A stretch of DNA of 64,000 nucleotides from Gari tellinella (GCA_922989275.2 OV277869.1:23694189-23758188); one strand, 5' to 3'. Shown: positions 19,606-30,351, counted from the stretch's first letter. Notes: generated by a model not told the origin, from the sequence alone. Numbers and translations: made by a program.

Positions 19606-19805
19606 CTTCGTAAACGCGTTTTGTTAAAATAAGTTAATGCCAATGTAGAATAGCAAACTAAAAGAGCTTGAGTTGAGTCTGAAAAACTAAATTAATTGAC
19701 CCATTCATCTAGCTCCTATGTTCCATTTCTGACAAAACGTATATAGACTTAACAGTCCGTGACCATACATAATAGTATACCAAATGTACATACAACAAAT
19801 AAACC

Positions 19806-20060
19806 GGTTATCCCATTAACCCATAGCCCGTTTCTAGTTTCGAAGATATGTGACAGCTTAAAGCAGGTTGAAAGTAAAGCAGAATGCGCCTTAATGCGCA
19901 TTCTGCTTTACTTTCAGTCTGCTTTAAGATACCATCTATTAGAATATAGAAAATATTTCTTGTTATACATATTTATGATTAAATAAATTTGAACTGTTTT
20001 CTTCAGTGAAAGAATACATTAAGAGGCGAATAAAGACGTATTTATGGGGTAATGGATTAA
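19806..20060. mobile_element. TTAA-A MITE, inverted, intact
   Basis: Left TTATCCCATTAACCCATAG, right TTATGGGGTAATGGATTAA. Hairpin at 19857-19929 with TGCGCCTTAATGCGCA centre. Confidence 0.85.
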
Positions 20061-20080
20061 TGCTTCATAAGTCTGTGGTA

Positions 20081-20237
20081 CAGAGGAGAACGTTTAAAAA
20101 ACGAAACCAAGGACAAACGCAATGAAAAGTACTGTTGAAAATGACAGACACAGGTTACCAAGCTCGATATTATTTTCAATGGAAATAATTGGTTCAGCAA
20201 AAACGTTTATTAGAAAGGATAAACGTCTTCTCCACTG
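20081..20237. mobile_element. TA-C MITE lacking the hairpin
   Basis: CAGAGGAGAACGTTTAAAAA to AAACGTCTTCTCCACTG with TA after it. The central GATCAGACGCCG hairpin is absent. A further C fragment is at 20347-20440. Confidence 0.7.
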
Positions 20238-20618
20238 TATATATGAGATGTGTGATGCGAAAAGGTAGAATTGGAAAAAATATATCTAAACTAAACAATG
20301 AGAGCTTAACTTTTGTCTATATGCTTGCTATACCGGTATGTTATTTGCTGGAGAAAACGCTATTCTTTCCGTACAACATGGTTATGCTATATACATCAAT
20401 AAACCAGATCAGACTCCAAATTGTTTGCGAGTCAGATTTGTAAGACATGGGAGCATAGCTAATAAATAAAAGACTATTTGATATCGTCTAAAATACTTCA
20501 GATACGTGTGGTATATGATAAGTTCATTTCAATTTGCAAACGTTTCTAAAATACTTAAATAGAAATATTTTTGGTATGTGTTTGTTTCAGCCATTGCGAA
20601 GTATTGTTGTTAACTCAC

Positions 20619-20692
20619 CCAGTCCATGTCTGCGCGCTAACGCCAGTCACCGCAGCACACGCGAAGACAAACACAAGAATCCTCATTTCCAT
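20619..20692 (-). CDS. first coding exon with signal peptide
   Basis: On the minus strand ATG-GAA-ATG opens a frame whose 24 codons give a hydrophobic run (RILVFVFACAAVTG) and an A-x-A-like cleavage site (VSA|Q), a typical secretory signal. The frame ends T-W-T plus GG at a strong donor (GG|GTGAGTTAA), phase 2. The second ATG gives the shorter leader. Just upstream, CACTTTTTCTACAAG could be the acceptor of a 5'-UTR intron, or TATAAAAAT about 35 bp upstream could be a promoter; the sequence does not decide. The exon has higher GC than its surroundings and avoids all repeats. It is on the same strand as the EGF exons 17 kb downstream, but I found no exon linking the phases. Confidence 0.7.
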
Positions 20693-20945
20693 CTTGTAGA
20701 AAAAGTGTCTACACCATATGCAATTTTTATAATATTAAATTGGAAGTCAAACAGATGGCACTTCTTTTTTAGATCGCGGGTATTGCTAACCCGGATTAAC
20801 GCAGGTATGACTTTTGGCAGCGGATCTTGGTTTTAAGTCGCACCAGACAAGGAAGTTTAAAAGGCACCCATCCGGAAAAACTACTTGGTTTGTGCAGGGG
20901 AAACTCGTAACCTTTATTGTGCTACGTGCGAAAAATACATGAACA

Positions 20946-21285
20946 CATTACTCCTTCTCTGCAACGGCCCTCCGAACAACGGTTCCCTCCTTACAACGAC
21001 CCTTGCCGCTGTCCCTTAACCATATAATTATGTCCAACCTTTTCACGGCTGCAATATAGTACATGTATACTTAAAATTGTCGTCTGCAGTTTTTCTCAAA
21101 TTTACCTATTAGACATTTTGACAGAAAAAACTATAATGACGAGTGGCAAACAGCATTTCGCGACGTCTGATCAGGATTCAGGCAGTTTACAAATGGAAGC
21201 CAAGTTACCTCCCTACAACGACTCCCTCCAAACAACGCACATATTGTTGTCTCCCATTGGGTGTCGTTGTAGAGAGGGAGCGCTG
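20946..21285. mobile_element. TA-D MITE
   Basis: Left CATTACTCCTTCTCTGCAAC, right GTAGAGAGGGAGCGCTG then TA. The left hairpin arm is mostly deleted: CAAACAGCATTTCGCGACG. Confidence 0.8.
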
Positions 21286-21523
21286 TATTACCGAATTACT
21301 ACGCGTTATTAAACACTAAGCTATTTGACATGAAAACATGGTTTGGGTTTCATGGGTTATGTTTATGTTTTACAAAATGAAACGACTTAAAACCTTACAA
21401 AATGATTATTTTCTGAAGTAAATTATACAGAGGATAACTGCTAAGGGTACCTAAGTACAGAAGTTTATGGCGTCTCATGGTTAAACGTAAAGGTGTAAAC
21501 TACAGTGTCCCGTTCGTGCCACA

Positions 21524-21774
21524 TTAACTTATTCACCCCTGACACTTTTAATGGACAATGCCAATATCAAATTAAGTCTAGTCCATTTTTAACTATTAAG
21601 GGTTGATTTTAACAATATATTTCAAAATGACAAACAGTGCAGACCCTGGTCAGAGGGCTCCTTACGGAGCCCTCTGATCAGGGTATACACTGTTTGCATA
21701 GGACAAGTGTAATCATCACAGGTACACTGTTGGTGAATGACGAGTATACTCGTCGCTAGGGTTGAATTTTTTAA
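21524..21774. mobile_element. TTAA-F MITE, intact type copy
   Basis: TTAA flanks; left CTTATTCACCCCTGACAC, right CGTCGCTAGGGTTGAA. The hairpin at 21631-21697 reads CAAACAGTGCAGACCCTGG with inner GGGCTCCTTACGGAGCCC. The subterminal TGACGAGTATACTCGTC is itself a palindrome. Confidence 0.88.
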
Positions 21775-22131
21775 TAGTGCCATTTTAACATGCGAAGAAG
21801 CGGATGAGCGAAGGAGCAATAATTCGCTTATCCAAAACCACATACACTTGTGAAATTAAAAAAAAAAAAACAATTCGAAAGTTAAGACGATAAGTATCGT
21901 CCTAATGTTCGCAAATGGGTTTTTTCTGTTTTAATATTCGCGTCGTGATAATATAAAAGACTTGCATGAGGCGAATTTTTGAAAAACGTTTCTTCGCTTA
22001 TTCGCGCGTGGTCTTTTCAAAATGCGATGACCAACTTTTATAGCCCATTCGATTGTCCAAAACACATACATGCGAAATCTATGAAAACATGGGCTATAAT
22101 TATAAACTTAATCAGTTTATCATCCTAACTA
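21775..22131. other. no recognised feature
   Basis: An A-rich run at about 21858-21870 and plain sequence. Confidence 0.4.
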
Positions 22132-22324
22132 CAGTCGAACTTTGATATCTTGAACTCGGTTAAGTCGAACATACCCGTAGTTCAAAGATAAAACGTGGCT
22201 TAGCCACGTTTTAACTTTGAACTACGGGTATGTTCGACTTAACCGAACATGAAATAATGTAATTCATGTGTTGAAATATCGATATGTTCGTGTAAAGCGA
22301 GTTCGGGATATCGAATTTCGGCTG
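22132..22324. mobile_element. TA-G MITE, intact type copy
   Basis: TA on both sides. Ends CAGTCGAACTTTGATATC and GATATCGAATTTCGGCTG. The off-centre palindrome at 22161-22244 pairs AAGTCGAACATACCCGTAG with its complement around GGCTTAGCC. Confidence 0.85.
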
Positions 22325-22456
22325 TAGTTATCCTAATTTTTGAAGCACACGACAGTATGGTGGTGAAAAGTTTTAGCCGAATACAAAACTTGTTCATGAA
22401 AAGGACAAGCACAGAAAACGATAGTTTAATTGAGATATTTTCGACATAGGACTATA

Positions 22457-22810
22457 CAGTGCTCACTCTCTACTACAACATCAAATTGGAGACACATATT
22501 GTGTCTGTCGTTCGAAGGGAGTTGTTTTAGGGAGGGAACATAAATGCTTGTCCCTTTAGAATGTTAAGCACGACTTAACTTATATTTTCAAACGGCGTAA
22601 CGTGACGTCAAACTGTGTGTTACTCGTCATTATGTTTCTTCTTTCAAAATGTTTAATAGGTAACTTTGAGCAAAACAACAGACGACAATTTAAAGCAGAC
22701 TGTACAGCTGCATTGAAAGAGTAAGACATACTTGAACAATATGGGGGAAAGCGCCAAACGTTACTGTAAGGGAATAGTTGTTCGGAGGCCGTTGTAGGGA
22801 GGGAACACTT
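22457..22810. mobile_element. TA-D MITE, core reduced
   Basis: TA then CAGTGCTCACTCTCTACTAC; right GTAGGGAGGGAACACTT. The core is shortened to CAAACGGCGTAACGTGACG. Confidence 0.78.
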
Positions 22811-22934
22811 ATATATACTTACCGGTAGTGTGGCAAAAACCGGTGTCAAACAGCTCAAAGGCATTTGAATTACCGTTTTATGTTTCCCGATATTGTAAAT
22901 AGATTTTCTTTACAAGTGTATACTTGGTTTGAGT

Positions 22935-23040
22935 TTAACCCCTTTCACAGCAAGATCAAATGACATTGGCATTTGTAAACCGCCTTTATCGAGATCAGAC
23001 GCCGATCAAACTCCTTACAGTTTGAGACTCATAACTAGTT
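22935..23040. mobile_element. TTAA-E left fragment
   Basis: TTAACCCCTTTCACAGCAAG, then CGAGATCAGACGCCGATC. No right end was found. Confidence 0.5.
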
Positions 23041-23421
23041 CAGTTTTACTTTAGACAAGACTAAGAGTCAATCATTCAACTTTCAAGAAAAAATGCAAAC
23101 GACAAAGTTCAACATTTCTGTAAATTTTCAATGAAAGCATAAATATAGATCACTTCTTAACGACATTAACACTTCTTAACGACATTACCTGTGACACAGA
23201 ATGGGAAATGCAAGAGAAATACAACTGCTTAATGCAGGACAAAGTAATGCAGAAAGCTCCTAAACGAGATTTAAGTTTCTTATAAATGTAAATAAAAAAT
23301 AATGCATATTTTAAGTGTCACTAAAGAAAAGCTGTTTCTGTAAATAACTGGTACAGGTGAAAACTATTTTTGAAGAAACAGTAATTGCTTAACTGTACAA
23401 TTATATAGGCTATATTTTTCC
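23041..23421. other. no complete feature
   Basis: Holds CACTTCTTAACGACATTA repeated twice (about 23152-23190) and a half B-like core at 23222-23270 (AATGCAGGACAAAGTAATG). Confidence 0.45.
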
Positions 23422-23650
23422 GTTTAGCGCTTTCACTCTCAATGACGATTTAAAGCGCGTTTGCAAACTGTTTGGGTCCTGATCAGAAGCCGCCTGACGC
23501 GGCGTCTGATCAGGACCAAAACTGTTTGACCCTCTTATCGATATTTATTTAGTCACACAGCCTTAAATCTAACTTGAAACATGTCTGAAGTAGACGACAA
23601 TAAGGCGGTGAAAGGGTAAAACTCTTCTGAATAACTTGATCATGAAAGGG
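23422..23650. mobile_element. TTAA-E MITE
   Basis: Left AGCGCTTTCACTCTCAATG, right TGATCATGAAAGGGCTA. Hairpin at 23461-23529. Confidence 0.75.
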
Positions 23651-23681
23651 CTATGCGCAATCAAAATATACAACCACTACA

Positions 23682-24085
23682 ATAAAATGGAGAAACTCAC
23701 ATTTCTGAACTGTCTAACAACTGATTATAACCTAAGTGACTAACAATTAAGAACCTGGTGAGACGCCGGACAACCCTGCATCTGATCTGGCTCCAAATGG
23801 TTTGCAATGGAAATAACTGCACTAGCGTTAACCCTTTTATAACCGATGTCGCGTAAAGTCGACTTAATAAACAATTTGGAACGCGGCGTCTGATCAGGAT
23901 ACAAACCACATACATCTATCGCCAATACTTAAGACACACTACATTGAATCTTACTTTGAAACCATATAACAAACAAGAATATTGAAGCAGATGGAAATAA
24001 ATCGGTGATTGGGGTTAAAACCTCATTATTAATTTGGCGCCAACAGGGTTAAAGCGTTTTTGGAGAAGAATAACATCATATTGTG
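23682..24085. mobile_element. TA-C MITE interrupted by an E element
   Basis: Left AAATGGAGAAACTCAC and decayed hairpin (GAACCTGGTGAGACGCCGG) to AACTGCACTAGCG. The C right part resumes at 24053 as AGCGTTTTTGGAGAAGAATAAC and ends TTGTG followed by TA. The gap is the E element at 23828-24052. Confidence 0.7.
23828..24052. mobile_element. TTAA-E MITE nested in TA-C
   Basis: TTAA at each end; left CCCTTTTATAACCGATG, right GGCGCCAACAGGG. Its left hairpin arm is lost (CAATTTGGAACGCGGCGTC). Confidence 0.75.
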
Positions 24086-24330
24086 TACATATACCACAGT
24101 TATATTATGTATAGCATCAACGAAAAGGAAAACGCGTAAGTAGATCTACATTGTATATTAATTTGCACAATATATCCGTATTACTATATAGACAATTCTA
24201 TGAAATGGGTAATGAGTACCTGTGCTACCGGTAACTTAAGGAGTCGTTTGTTGGGTACCCTTTGCTCCCTTGACTTATTAATGATCAATACGTGTAGGAT
24301 GAAACCTTAAACCGAGTTCCCATGCACTCT

Positions 24331-24375
24331 TTTTTTCTTTTCTTTTTTTTCTTTTTTTTTGGGGGGGGGGGGGGG
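24331..24375. repeat. pyrimidine tract followed by G15
   Basis: Interrupted T runs (24331-24360) lead directly into 15 consecutive G (24361-24375). Such a tract can form a quadruplex or slip during replication and sequencing. Confidence 0.85.
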
Positions 24376-24409
24376 AGCAGGGGCGACAATCATTTCGATA
24401 AACCTTCAG

Positions 24410-24531
24410 TAATTTGGACTTAAAGCTAGCTTTGAAACAATAGAACAGATAAAACATATTAAAACAGAAGATAATTAGATATGGCGATGAAAGAATTGAA
24501 GCAAACGGCACAATTTGACGTTAAAAGAGGT
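24410..24531. mobile_element. TTAA-E right fragment
   Basis: CTTTGAAACAATAGAACAG and GGCGATGAAAGAATTGAAG match the E right half; it has no hairpin. Confidence 0.5.
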
Positions 24532-24558
24532 TCTTTTAAAAATAAAATATAGAAGTTA

Positions 24559-24766
24559 CACTTTCTCCATAAACGCGTCTATGCTAAACATGTTTGGAGT
24601 CAGATCAGTTGCAAACAGTTTGGAGCTAGATCAGACGCCGGGTAACCCGGTGTCTAATCTGGCTCCAAACTGTTTGCCACTCAGTTAAAAATAGATCGTC
24701 ATTTTTGTAAAACGTTGTAATTTTCTGCCTTGTATTTAATTGTGTTTGTCTTTATTTTTGTCTAAG
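24559..24766. mobile_element. TA-C MITE with partially duplicated arm
   Basis: CACTTTCTCCATAAACGCG, then TGTTTGGAGTCAGATCAG followed by a second TTTGGAGCTAGATCAGACG that starts the real hairpin (24610-24678, CCGGGTAACCCGG). Confidence 0.7.
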
Positions 24767-24902
24767 CAGAGACGAGTAACAGCTCTACTGTGCAATGGAA
24801 ATTCAATCTGGGCACTGACTGAGGGAGCATATTTTGCAGACGAAAACTTCCCTACCGTGCAAAGGATTACTGTGCACTCTTTTGACCTTTGCAACCTACC
24901 TT

Positions 24903-25365
24903 TTATCCCTTCACTGCCATGACATCATCTAATTTAACCCATTCCCCCATAGAAGCGCCTTTTAGCGGATATGATTTATTCCTCCGCTGAAGAAAATAGT
25001 TCCAATTTAATCAGCCATAAATATATAGTATAGGGAATATTTTCTATATTTTATCACATGGAAGCTTAAAGCAGGCTGAAAGTAAAGCAGAATGCGCCTT
25101 AAAGGCGCATTCTGCTTTACTTTCAACCTGCTTTAAGTGGTCAATATCTTCAATACTAGAAATAGGCTATCAGGTAAAGGGTTAATATAATCGCCGTCTG
25201 CTTTTATTTGTCAAATTCAAAATTAAGGTAGTTTGATTCAAGAAATATTCAAATGAGTTTAAAAAAGATTTATTCCTGACCAGACGCCGCTTCACGTGGC
25301 ATCAGAACAGGACCCAAACTGTCTGCAAAAACCATCGTACTCTGGGTACTCCAGTGAAGGGATTA
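24903..25365. mobile_element. TTAA-E MITE interrupted by an A element
   Basis: Left TTATCCCTTCACTGCCATG; after the inserted A element it resumes ATCGCCGTCTGCTTTTATTTG, then hairpin CAGACGCCGCTTCACGTGGC, ending CCAGTGAAGGG. Confidence 0.6.
24934..25185. mobile_element. TTAA-A MITE nested in TTAA-E
   Basis: TTAA on both sides; CCCATTCCCCCATAGAAG to CAGGTAAAGGGTTAA. The hairpin is perfect except for one added base (25064-25139). Confidence 0.82.
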
Positions 25366-25605
25366 GACATGCACATTTTTGACAATGCTGAATGAATAGT
25401 GTGATTTTTACACCTTCACCGTTTCATTGTTGTCTGCTTCAATTTTGTTTTTTGCAAGATCGTTTCAAAAAAAAGATTGAATGTAGTATGACTTAAAACA
25501 TATCGATACGAGTGACAAACAGTTTGGATCCTGATCAGACGCCGCGTATAGGGTCCAAACCGTTTGCAAACGGGCTTTATGACGTCATTAAGAGTGGAAG
25601 GGTTA
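25360..25605. mobile_element. TTAA-E MITE, right inner arm missing
   Basis: E left body TTCACCGTTTCATTGTTGTC, then ACGAGTGACAAACAG and GATCAGACGCCGCGTATAG. Ends GAGTGGAAGGGTTAG. Confidence 0.7.
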
Positions 25606-25736
25606 GTCTCACCTCGTCAGGGTAGAAGGGGTAAAATAGCAAGCTATGGTTGTTTGACATGAGTTGTCTGTTACATTGATATAGATGGTTCATATGTTTG
25701 CTAGTATATTGAAGTATAAATATTTTGAAAAGAACG

Positions 25737-25966
25737 TTAATGTTACCAGTTTAAAGGAAATTAAACGCGGAAAACGTAATTCATTCAAATGTAGAAAATG
25801 ACAATATTTTTAAGCAAAAATGTTAAAGATAACTATTTATCTGAATAGCAAACAATTTGGAGCCTTATCAGACGCCGGGTTACCCGGCGTCTGATCTGGC
25901 TCCAAACTGTTTGCAATTCACACAAGGTTTTTAGAATAAATGCTAATAATAATGTCTTCTTCACTG
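25737..25966. mobile_element. TA-C MITE
   Basis: Hairpin at 25847-25917 is perfect in the inner arms (CCGGGTTACCCGG). Right end GTCTTCTTCACTG; left end decayed. Confidence 0.75.
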
Positions 25967-26106
25967 CAGCGCAATTAGATTATTGAAGCAGGTGGCTAAA
26001 TAATATATATTTGAGCAGACGACATAAATCCAGTATTCAAAATTGTATAAAGTGTGTTTTGCACAAAGCGACTAGGATTTATATGAAATACATTTACGTC
26101 TTACAT

Positions 26107-26319
26107 TCAACCCTTTCACTTTAATGAAATTGCATAGACATTTACAAACAGTTTGTATTAAGATCAAACGCAGCATAACGCGGCATCTGATCAGGATCCA
26201 AACTGTGTGAAGTTTTATATCGATTTATAAGTCAAAAATGCATAAACGTAAGATAATGTTCATATTGTTAGCAAACTTCAATTTTTAATCGAACCTCGTC
26301 ATGGCAGTAAAGGGGTTAA
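26107..26319. mobile_element. TTAA-E MITE
   Basis: TCAACCCTTTCACTTTAATG to ATGGCAGTAAAGGGGTTAA; mutated hairpin at 26144-26208. Confidence 0.7.
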
Positions 26320-26464
26320 ATTTAAATACATGTTACAAGCTATGGTTGTTTGACTTTCTCGTTTCATAGTTACAAAGAATACATTTAAGTTGAGTAGGTG
26401 TACCTGTACATGTAATGATGTATGCTTTTCATAAACATTGATTTGATTTGATTTGTCTGCAATA

Positions 26465-26795
26465 CAGTTTTCCCTCCCTACAACGGCACTCCCAACAACG
26501 ACTCCCTCCTTACAACGACCCTTTGTAGCAGTCCCCTTAACAGGACAATTTTATCCAACCTATTCACGACTGCAATGTCGTCTGCTTAAAAAGTGTCGTC
26601 TGCTGTTTTTCTCAAAGTTACATAATGGACATTTTGACAGAAAAAACTTAACGACGAGTGACAAACAGCTTGAATCCAGATCATACGCCGCGTAGCGCGG
26701 CGTCTGATCTGGATTCAAGCTGTTTGCAAATTTCCTTCCCTATAACGACTCCCTCCGAATACACTTTTTTAATCCCGTTGGGTGTCGCTGTAGAG
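26465..26795. mobile_element. TA-D MITE, intact type copy
   Basis: TA both sides (26463-26464, 26796-26797). Ends CAGTTTTCCCTCCCTACAAC and GTAGAGAAGGAACGCTG. Hairpin at 26661-26728 (CAAACAGCTTGAATCCAGATC, inner GCGTAGCGC) preceded by ACGACGAGTGA. Confidence 0.9.
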
Positions 26796-27055
26796 AAGGA
26801 ACGCTGTATATGATAAAAAAAATCGAACTAAAGCATTCAAAATGTGTTCTGTATCTACATTTTACATTTCCCAAGGTGAACATGCAGTTAAGTGACACAC
26901 TGAAGAAGCGTTGTTATTTCCCCCAACAAACGGGTTTGTTCAAATCCTAAGTATGTGATATTCACATTAATGTGTTTTCTGCTTTGAATATAACACCCAT
27001 AGAGTTCAGAATTCCATCGTTAAAATCAGGCGAAAACTTCAAGCAGACGATATAT

Positions 27056-27349
27056 CAGTGCTCCCTCTCTACAACGACACCCAATGGGAGACACATATTG
27101 TGTACGTTGTTCGGAGGGAGTCGTTATAGGGAGGGAACATTTAGACTTGGCATACATTTGCAAACAGCTTGAATCCAGATCAGACGCCACGTAACGTGGC
27201 GTATGATCTGGATTCAAGCTGTTTTTCACTCGTCATTATATGTATTCTATCAAAATGTCCACTTATAAGTAAATTTGACAAAAACAGCACAAGGGTCGTT
27301 GTAAGGGGGACGTCGTTGTTTGAAGGGCCGTTGTAGGGAAGGAGCGCTG
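27056..27349. mobile_element. TA-D MITE, inverted order
   Basis: CAGTGCTCCCTCTCTACAAC to GGGAAGGAGCGCTG. Hairpin at 27160-27222 with CACGTAACGTGG centre, a paired C/G change from the usual CGCGTTACGCG. Confidence 0.88.
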
Positions 27350-27750
27350 AACATGTATGACATTATGGTATTGACAATGGTGTACGGGTTATAATGCCAT
27401 AATTGCAGGGAAAGGGCTAAATTTCAAAGATTTTTCGAGTTTGGTGATTTGCAAGACCTTTATTCTTATTTATTTCTTATATTCACAAAACAATATTTTT
27501 GCACAAGAGGTGTCATAGTACGAAAACGTCACAATATGACTAAAGCACCCACTAAAAGAAGAGTAGTAAGATTGGTCGTTTATTATTTTCGAACACTTTT
27601 TCTAATTTTTAAACACCATACGTTTCCAAACAAAATGCGTAGCTGTTCCATCCATTCATTTTCATTCCAAACAGTTTGGTGCAAGATCAAACGCTGGCTC
27701 AATACTGTTTGCCAATTCAGTAAATTGCCAACATGTACGATATTTTATTT
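27350..27750. other. no complete feature
   Basis: A decayed C-type hairpin lies at about 27664-27712 (CAAACAGTTTGGTGCAAGATC / ACTGTTTGCC). The remainder is AT-rich. Confidence 0.45.
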
Positions 27751-28340
27751 TATAATAATAATAATAATAATTCTTTATTCAATCAGTAACTTGAATTAAC
27801 AAATTTCTCGTTACTCACAACATATTTACAGATGGCCAAAGTGGCCAAACAAACATGCATATAATAATAAAAACAAAAAAGTATTTCAAATGATAGTAGA
27901 TCTATTTTCGAAAATTTAGAATGTGAGGTTGAACTATTTTCATGAAAAAAGAAGATATTAAATGATCATTTTTTTGTAAATGATTAGATAATAAAACACC
28001 AACTCGTATACAAATCAATCAAGGTAGTTCAGTGCAGCTTTCCTCATATCAAAAGCTTCATAGACATACCTTGATAGATTTAGTAAGGTTTTGGAACTAT
28101 TTGATTTCATCAACTCTACATACTTATAAGCACTTGGGTTTTGGTAAAAATAACGTTTTAGATATTTGTTTCTTAAGTCAGTATACAGAGTACATACTAA
28201 AACAAAATGACACTCATCTTCTATGTCATGCTTGAAACAAAACACACACTACCTTTCCTCCCTTTCAGTTCTGCCTTCACCGTAACGCCCGGATTCAATT
28301 CTTATAAGTGTTAATTGAATTGCGTTTGTGTCGATTCTTT
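27751..28340 (-). mobile_element. 5'-truncated LINE, 3' end only
   Basis: On the minus strand the open region from about 28320 to 28015 reads IESGRYGEGRTEREER, a TAG stop, then C-V-F-C-F-K-H-D-I-E-D-E-C-H-F-V-L and LYTDLRNKYL. The C-x2-C-x(n)-H pattern with D-I-E-D-E is the C-terminal zinc-knuckle-like region I know from mollusc non-LTR retrotransposons. About 240 bp of UTR follows, then an (AAT)n tail at 27751-27770. The stop at about 28250 and the missing polymerase make it dead. Confidence 0.7.
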
Positions 28341-28590
28341 AAACCCATTTGCGCTCAATGGATTCTTCAATGCTCAAACATTGGATAAGTCGATTTTTAT
28401 GTAAGGGATGCCTGGTCTAAATTTTCATTTTTATTTTTATCAGAGTCTTCACTGTTTGTTGACAGAAGTTTCAATAAAACAGTGTAGATTCTGATCAGAC
28501 GCCGTTTTATGCGGCGTCTGATCAGAGTCTACACTGTTTGCATATGTCTCTTTTATGTGACGCAAGACACAAGTGAGTATAACCGAAAAT
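28339..28590. mobile_element. TTAA-F MITE with hybrid hairpin
   Basis: TTAAACCCATTTGCGCTC start. The hairpin at 28477-28544 has F-type outer arms (CAGTGTAGATTCTGATCAG) but E-type inner arms (GACGCCGTTTTATGCGGCG). Confidence 0.7.
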
Positions 28591-28789
28591 AACGGTTTCC
28601 CCAATGCAATAATTTAATATATGCGAAAACGAGAAATGTTGGTATGATTTTCCCACGCTGACATAAGTATACATAAATAAGAACATACAGTCAAAATTGC
28701 GTTCAGCCACCTATCCATTAATTAGAATTATCAGTCTTTGGCAAAGGTTAGCTAATGCTCTGAGATATCAAATGTATTGTTGTTGGCAG

Positions 28790-28865
28790 AGGATGGACAA
28801 AGGGTAAAGCAAAAAGCTCCCTGTGGGAACTTTCTGCTTTATATTTGGTCTTCACTGAGCAGTTA
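28790..28865. repeat. B-like core hairpin
   Basis: GGTAAAGCAAAAAGCTCC faces GGAACTTTCTGCTTTA. Confidence 0.5.
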
Positions 28866-29066
28866 TAATTATGTCCTTAGCAAGTCGTGTTTCGTTAAAG
28901 GATGTTAACAAAACGGGGATTGTATTTTTATAGTGTCGGCATTTGAAGATGGGTTTTCCCCACTCCATCGATGAAAGGGTATACTTTAATTGGCACATTG
29001 TACGGGTTGAGCTCTGTCATTTTGTACCCCATTTACTACTGTCACGTATCGATTACAGTTGTCTCA

Positions 29067-29300
29067 TCAACCCATTGAATACTAGTGATGCAAACATGCG
29101 TTACTGAAGTGTGTACCTGTGTATAGTACACTAGTTTTGTACAAACACTGAAGACCCAGACCAGAGGACTGCTTTACGAGCCCTCTGATCAGGGTCTACA
29201 CTCTTGGTCATTTTACAATGGCTTGTAAAAACACAAAAAGCAAAAAAATATCTAGGACTTGATTTAGTTTGAAACTAGAACTGTTCGTTTGGGAGTTTCC
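29067..29300. mobile_element. TTAA-F MITE, inverted, degraded
   Basis: TCAACCCATTGAATACTAG, hairpin with AGGACTGCTTTACGAGCCC, then AGGACTTGATTTAGTTTG at the far end. Confidence 0.6.
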
Positions 29301-29369
29301 ATATGCATTTACATTGTTCATTATAACTAGTACGTATAAGCGCCAATAGGGTTCAGTAGTTATCTACAT

Positions 29370-29500
29370 TGCAAACAGTTTGGAGCAAGATCATACACCG
29401 GGCAACCCGGTACCCGAATAAGCCCCAAGCTGTTTGCTAATCAGATAAAACATTTAAAAATTCTGTCATTTTCTACATTTTGTGACATTTCGATTGAGTC
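29370..29500. mobile_element. TA-C MITE fragment
   Basis: GCAAACAGTTTGGAGCAAG, CCGGGCAACCCGG, then TCATTTTCTACATTTTGTG. Confidence 0.6.
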
Positions 29501-29518
29501 TCGATTGCTTCAACCCGT

Positions 29519-29757
29519 CTACTCTCAATGACGCTTAAAAGGGCGTTTGCAAACAATTTTGATCCTGATCGGACGCCGCGTTACGCGCCGTCTGATCAGG
29601 ATCCTAACAGTTTGACGCTCGTTTCGAAATTTTTTCAGTCATACTGACTTATTTTTTAACTTAGAAACGACATTGCAGACAACAAAATTGAAGCAGACGT
29701 CAATAAAGCAGTAAAAGGGTAAAAAGCTCACGAAATATTTGATCATGAAAGGGTTAA
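29519..29757. mobile_element. TTAA-E MITE
   Basis: TCAACCCGTCTACTCTCAATG to TGATCATGAAAGGGTTAA. Hairpin at 29549-29614, one inner arm mutated to GCGCCGTC. Confidence 0.8.
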
Positions 29758-29909
29758 AGCGTGGTCACTGACTGTAACTGAGACCCTTTTGTCACGGCCA
29801 TGGATACCAAAACGATTACTTTCCTTACTTCCTCTTTCAATTGTTGTAGGATTCTGCACGTAGACCAAAACTATTAATCCTTCTCTTGTTTGTATACCGT
29901 CTCTTTTAA

Positions 29910-30062
29910 CTCGTTTTCTTATAAATACGCATTTTCACGCCGATTAATGTATTCCTTTACTGAAGAAAATTGCTCCACTTTATACGGTCATAAATATGTA
30001 CTACATGAAAAAATTTCTTCATTCTATCTGATGGTAGCCTAAAGCGTATTCTGTTTTACATG
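29910..30062. mobile_element. TTAA-A fragment
   Basis: ATACGCATTTTCACGCC, TTCCTTTACTGAAGAAAAT and GGTAGCCTAAAGCG keep A order; the hairpin is destroyed. Confidence 0.5.
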
Positions 30063-30239
30063 GCCATAAGAAGGTGGTACAATTACGGTTGAGATCGACC
30101 ATAATCGGTACATTACGTACAGCGATCGCTCTCCATAGAGTTCCGATATTGACCGACATTGGCCCGATCTTATTAGGGGTCCTCAACCATAAACCCAAGA
30201 ACCAAAGCATAGTAAGACGGTCTCTGCGGTTGTCACGTA

Positions 30240-30351
30240 GATTAAAATAACTTGTCAGAATTTTCAGAAAGCTGTCATTTTCTATGTTTTGTTGTACTGA
30301 GTTTTGCGTTTCGTTTCGTTTTAAACGGAAAAAATAACGTCTTATCCTCTG
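30240..30351. mobile_element. TA-C terminal fragment
   Basis: GCTGTCATTTTCTATGTTTTG, GCGTTTCGTTTCG and the end AACGTCTTATCCTCTG followed by TA. Confidence 0.6.
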
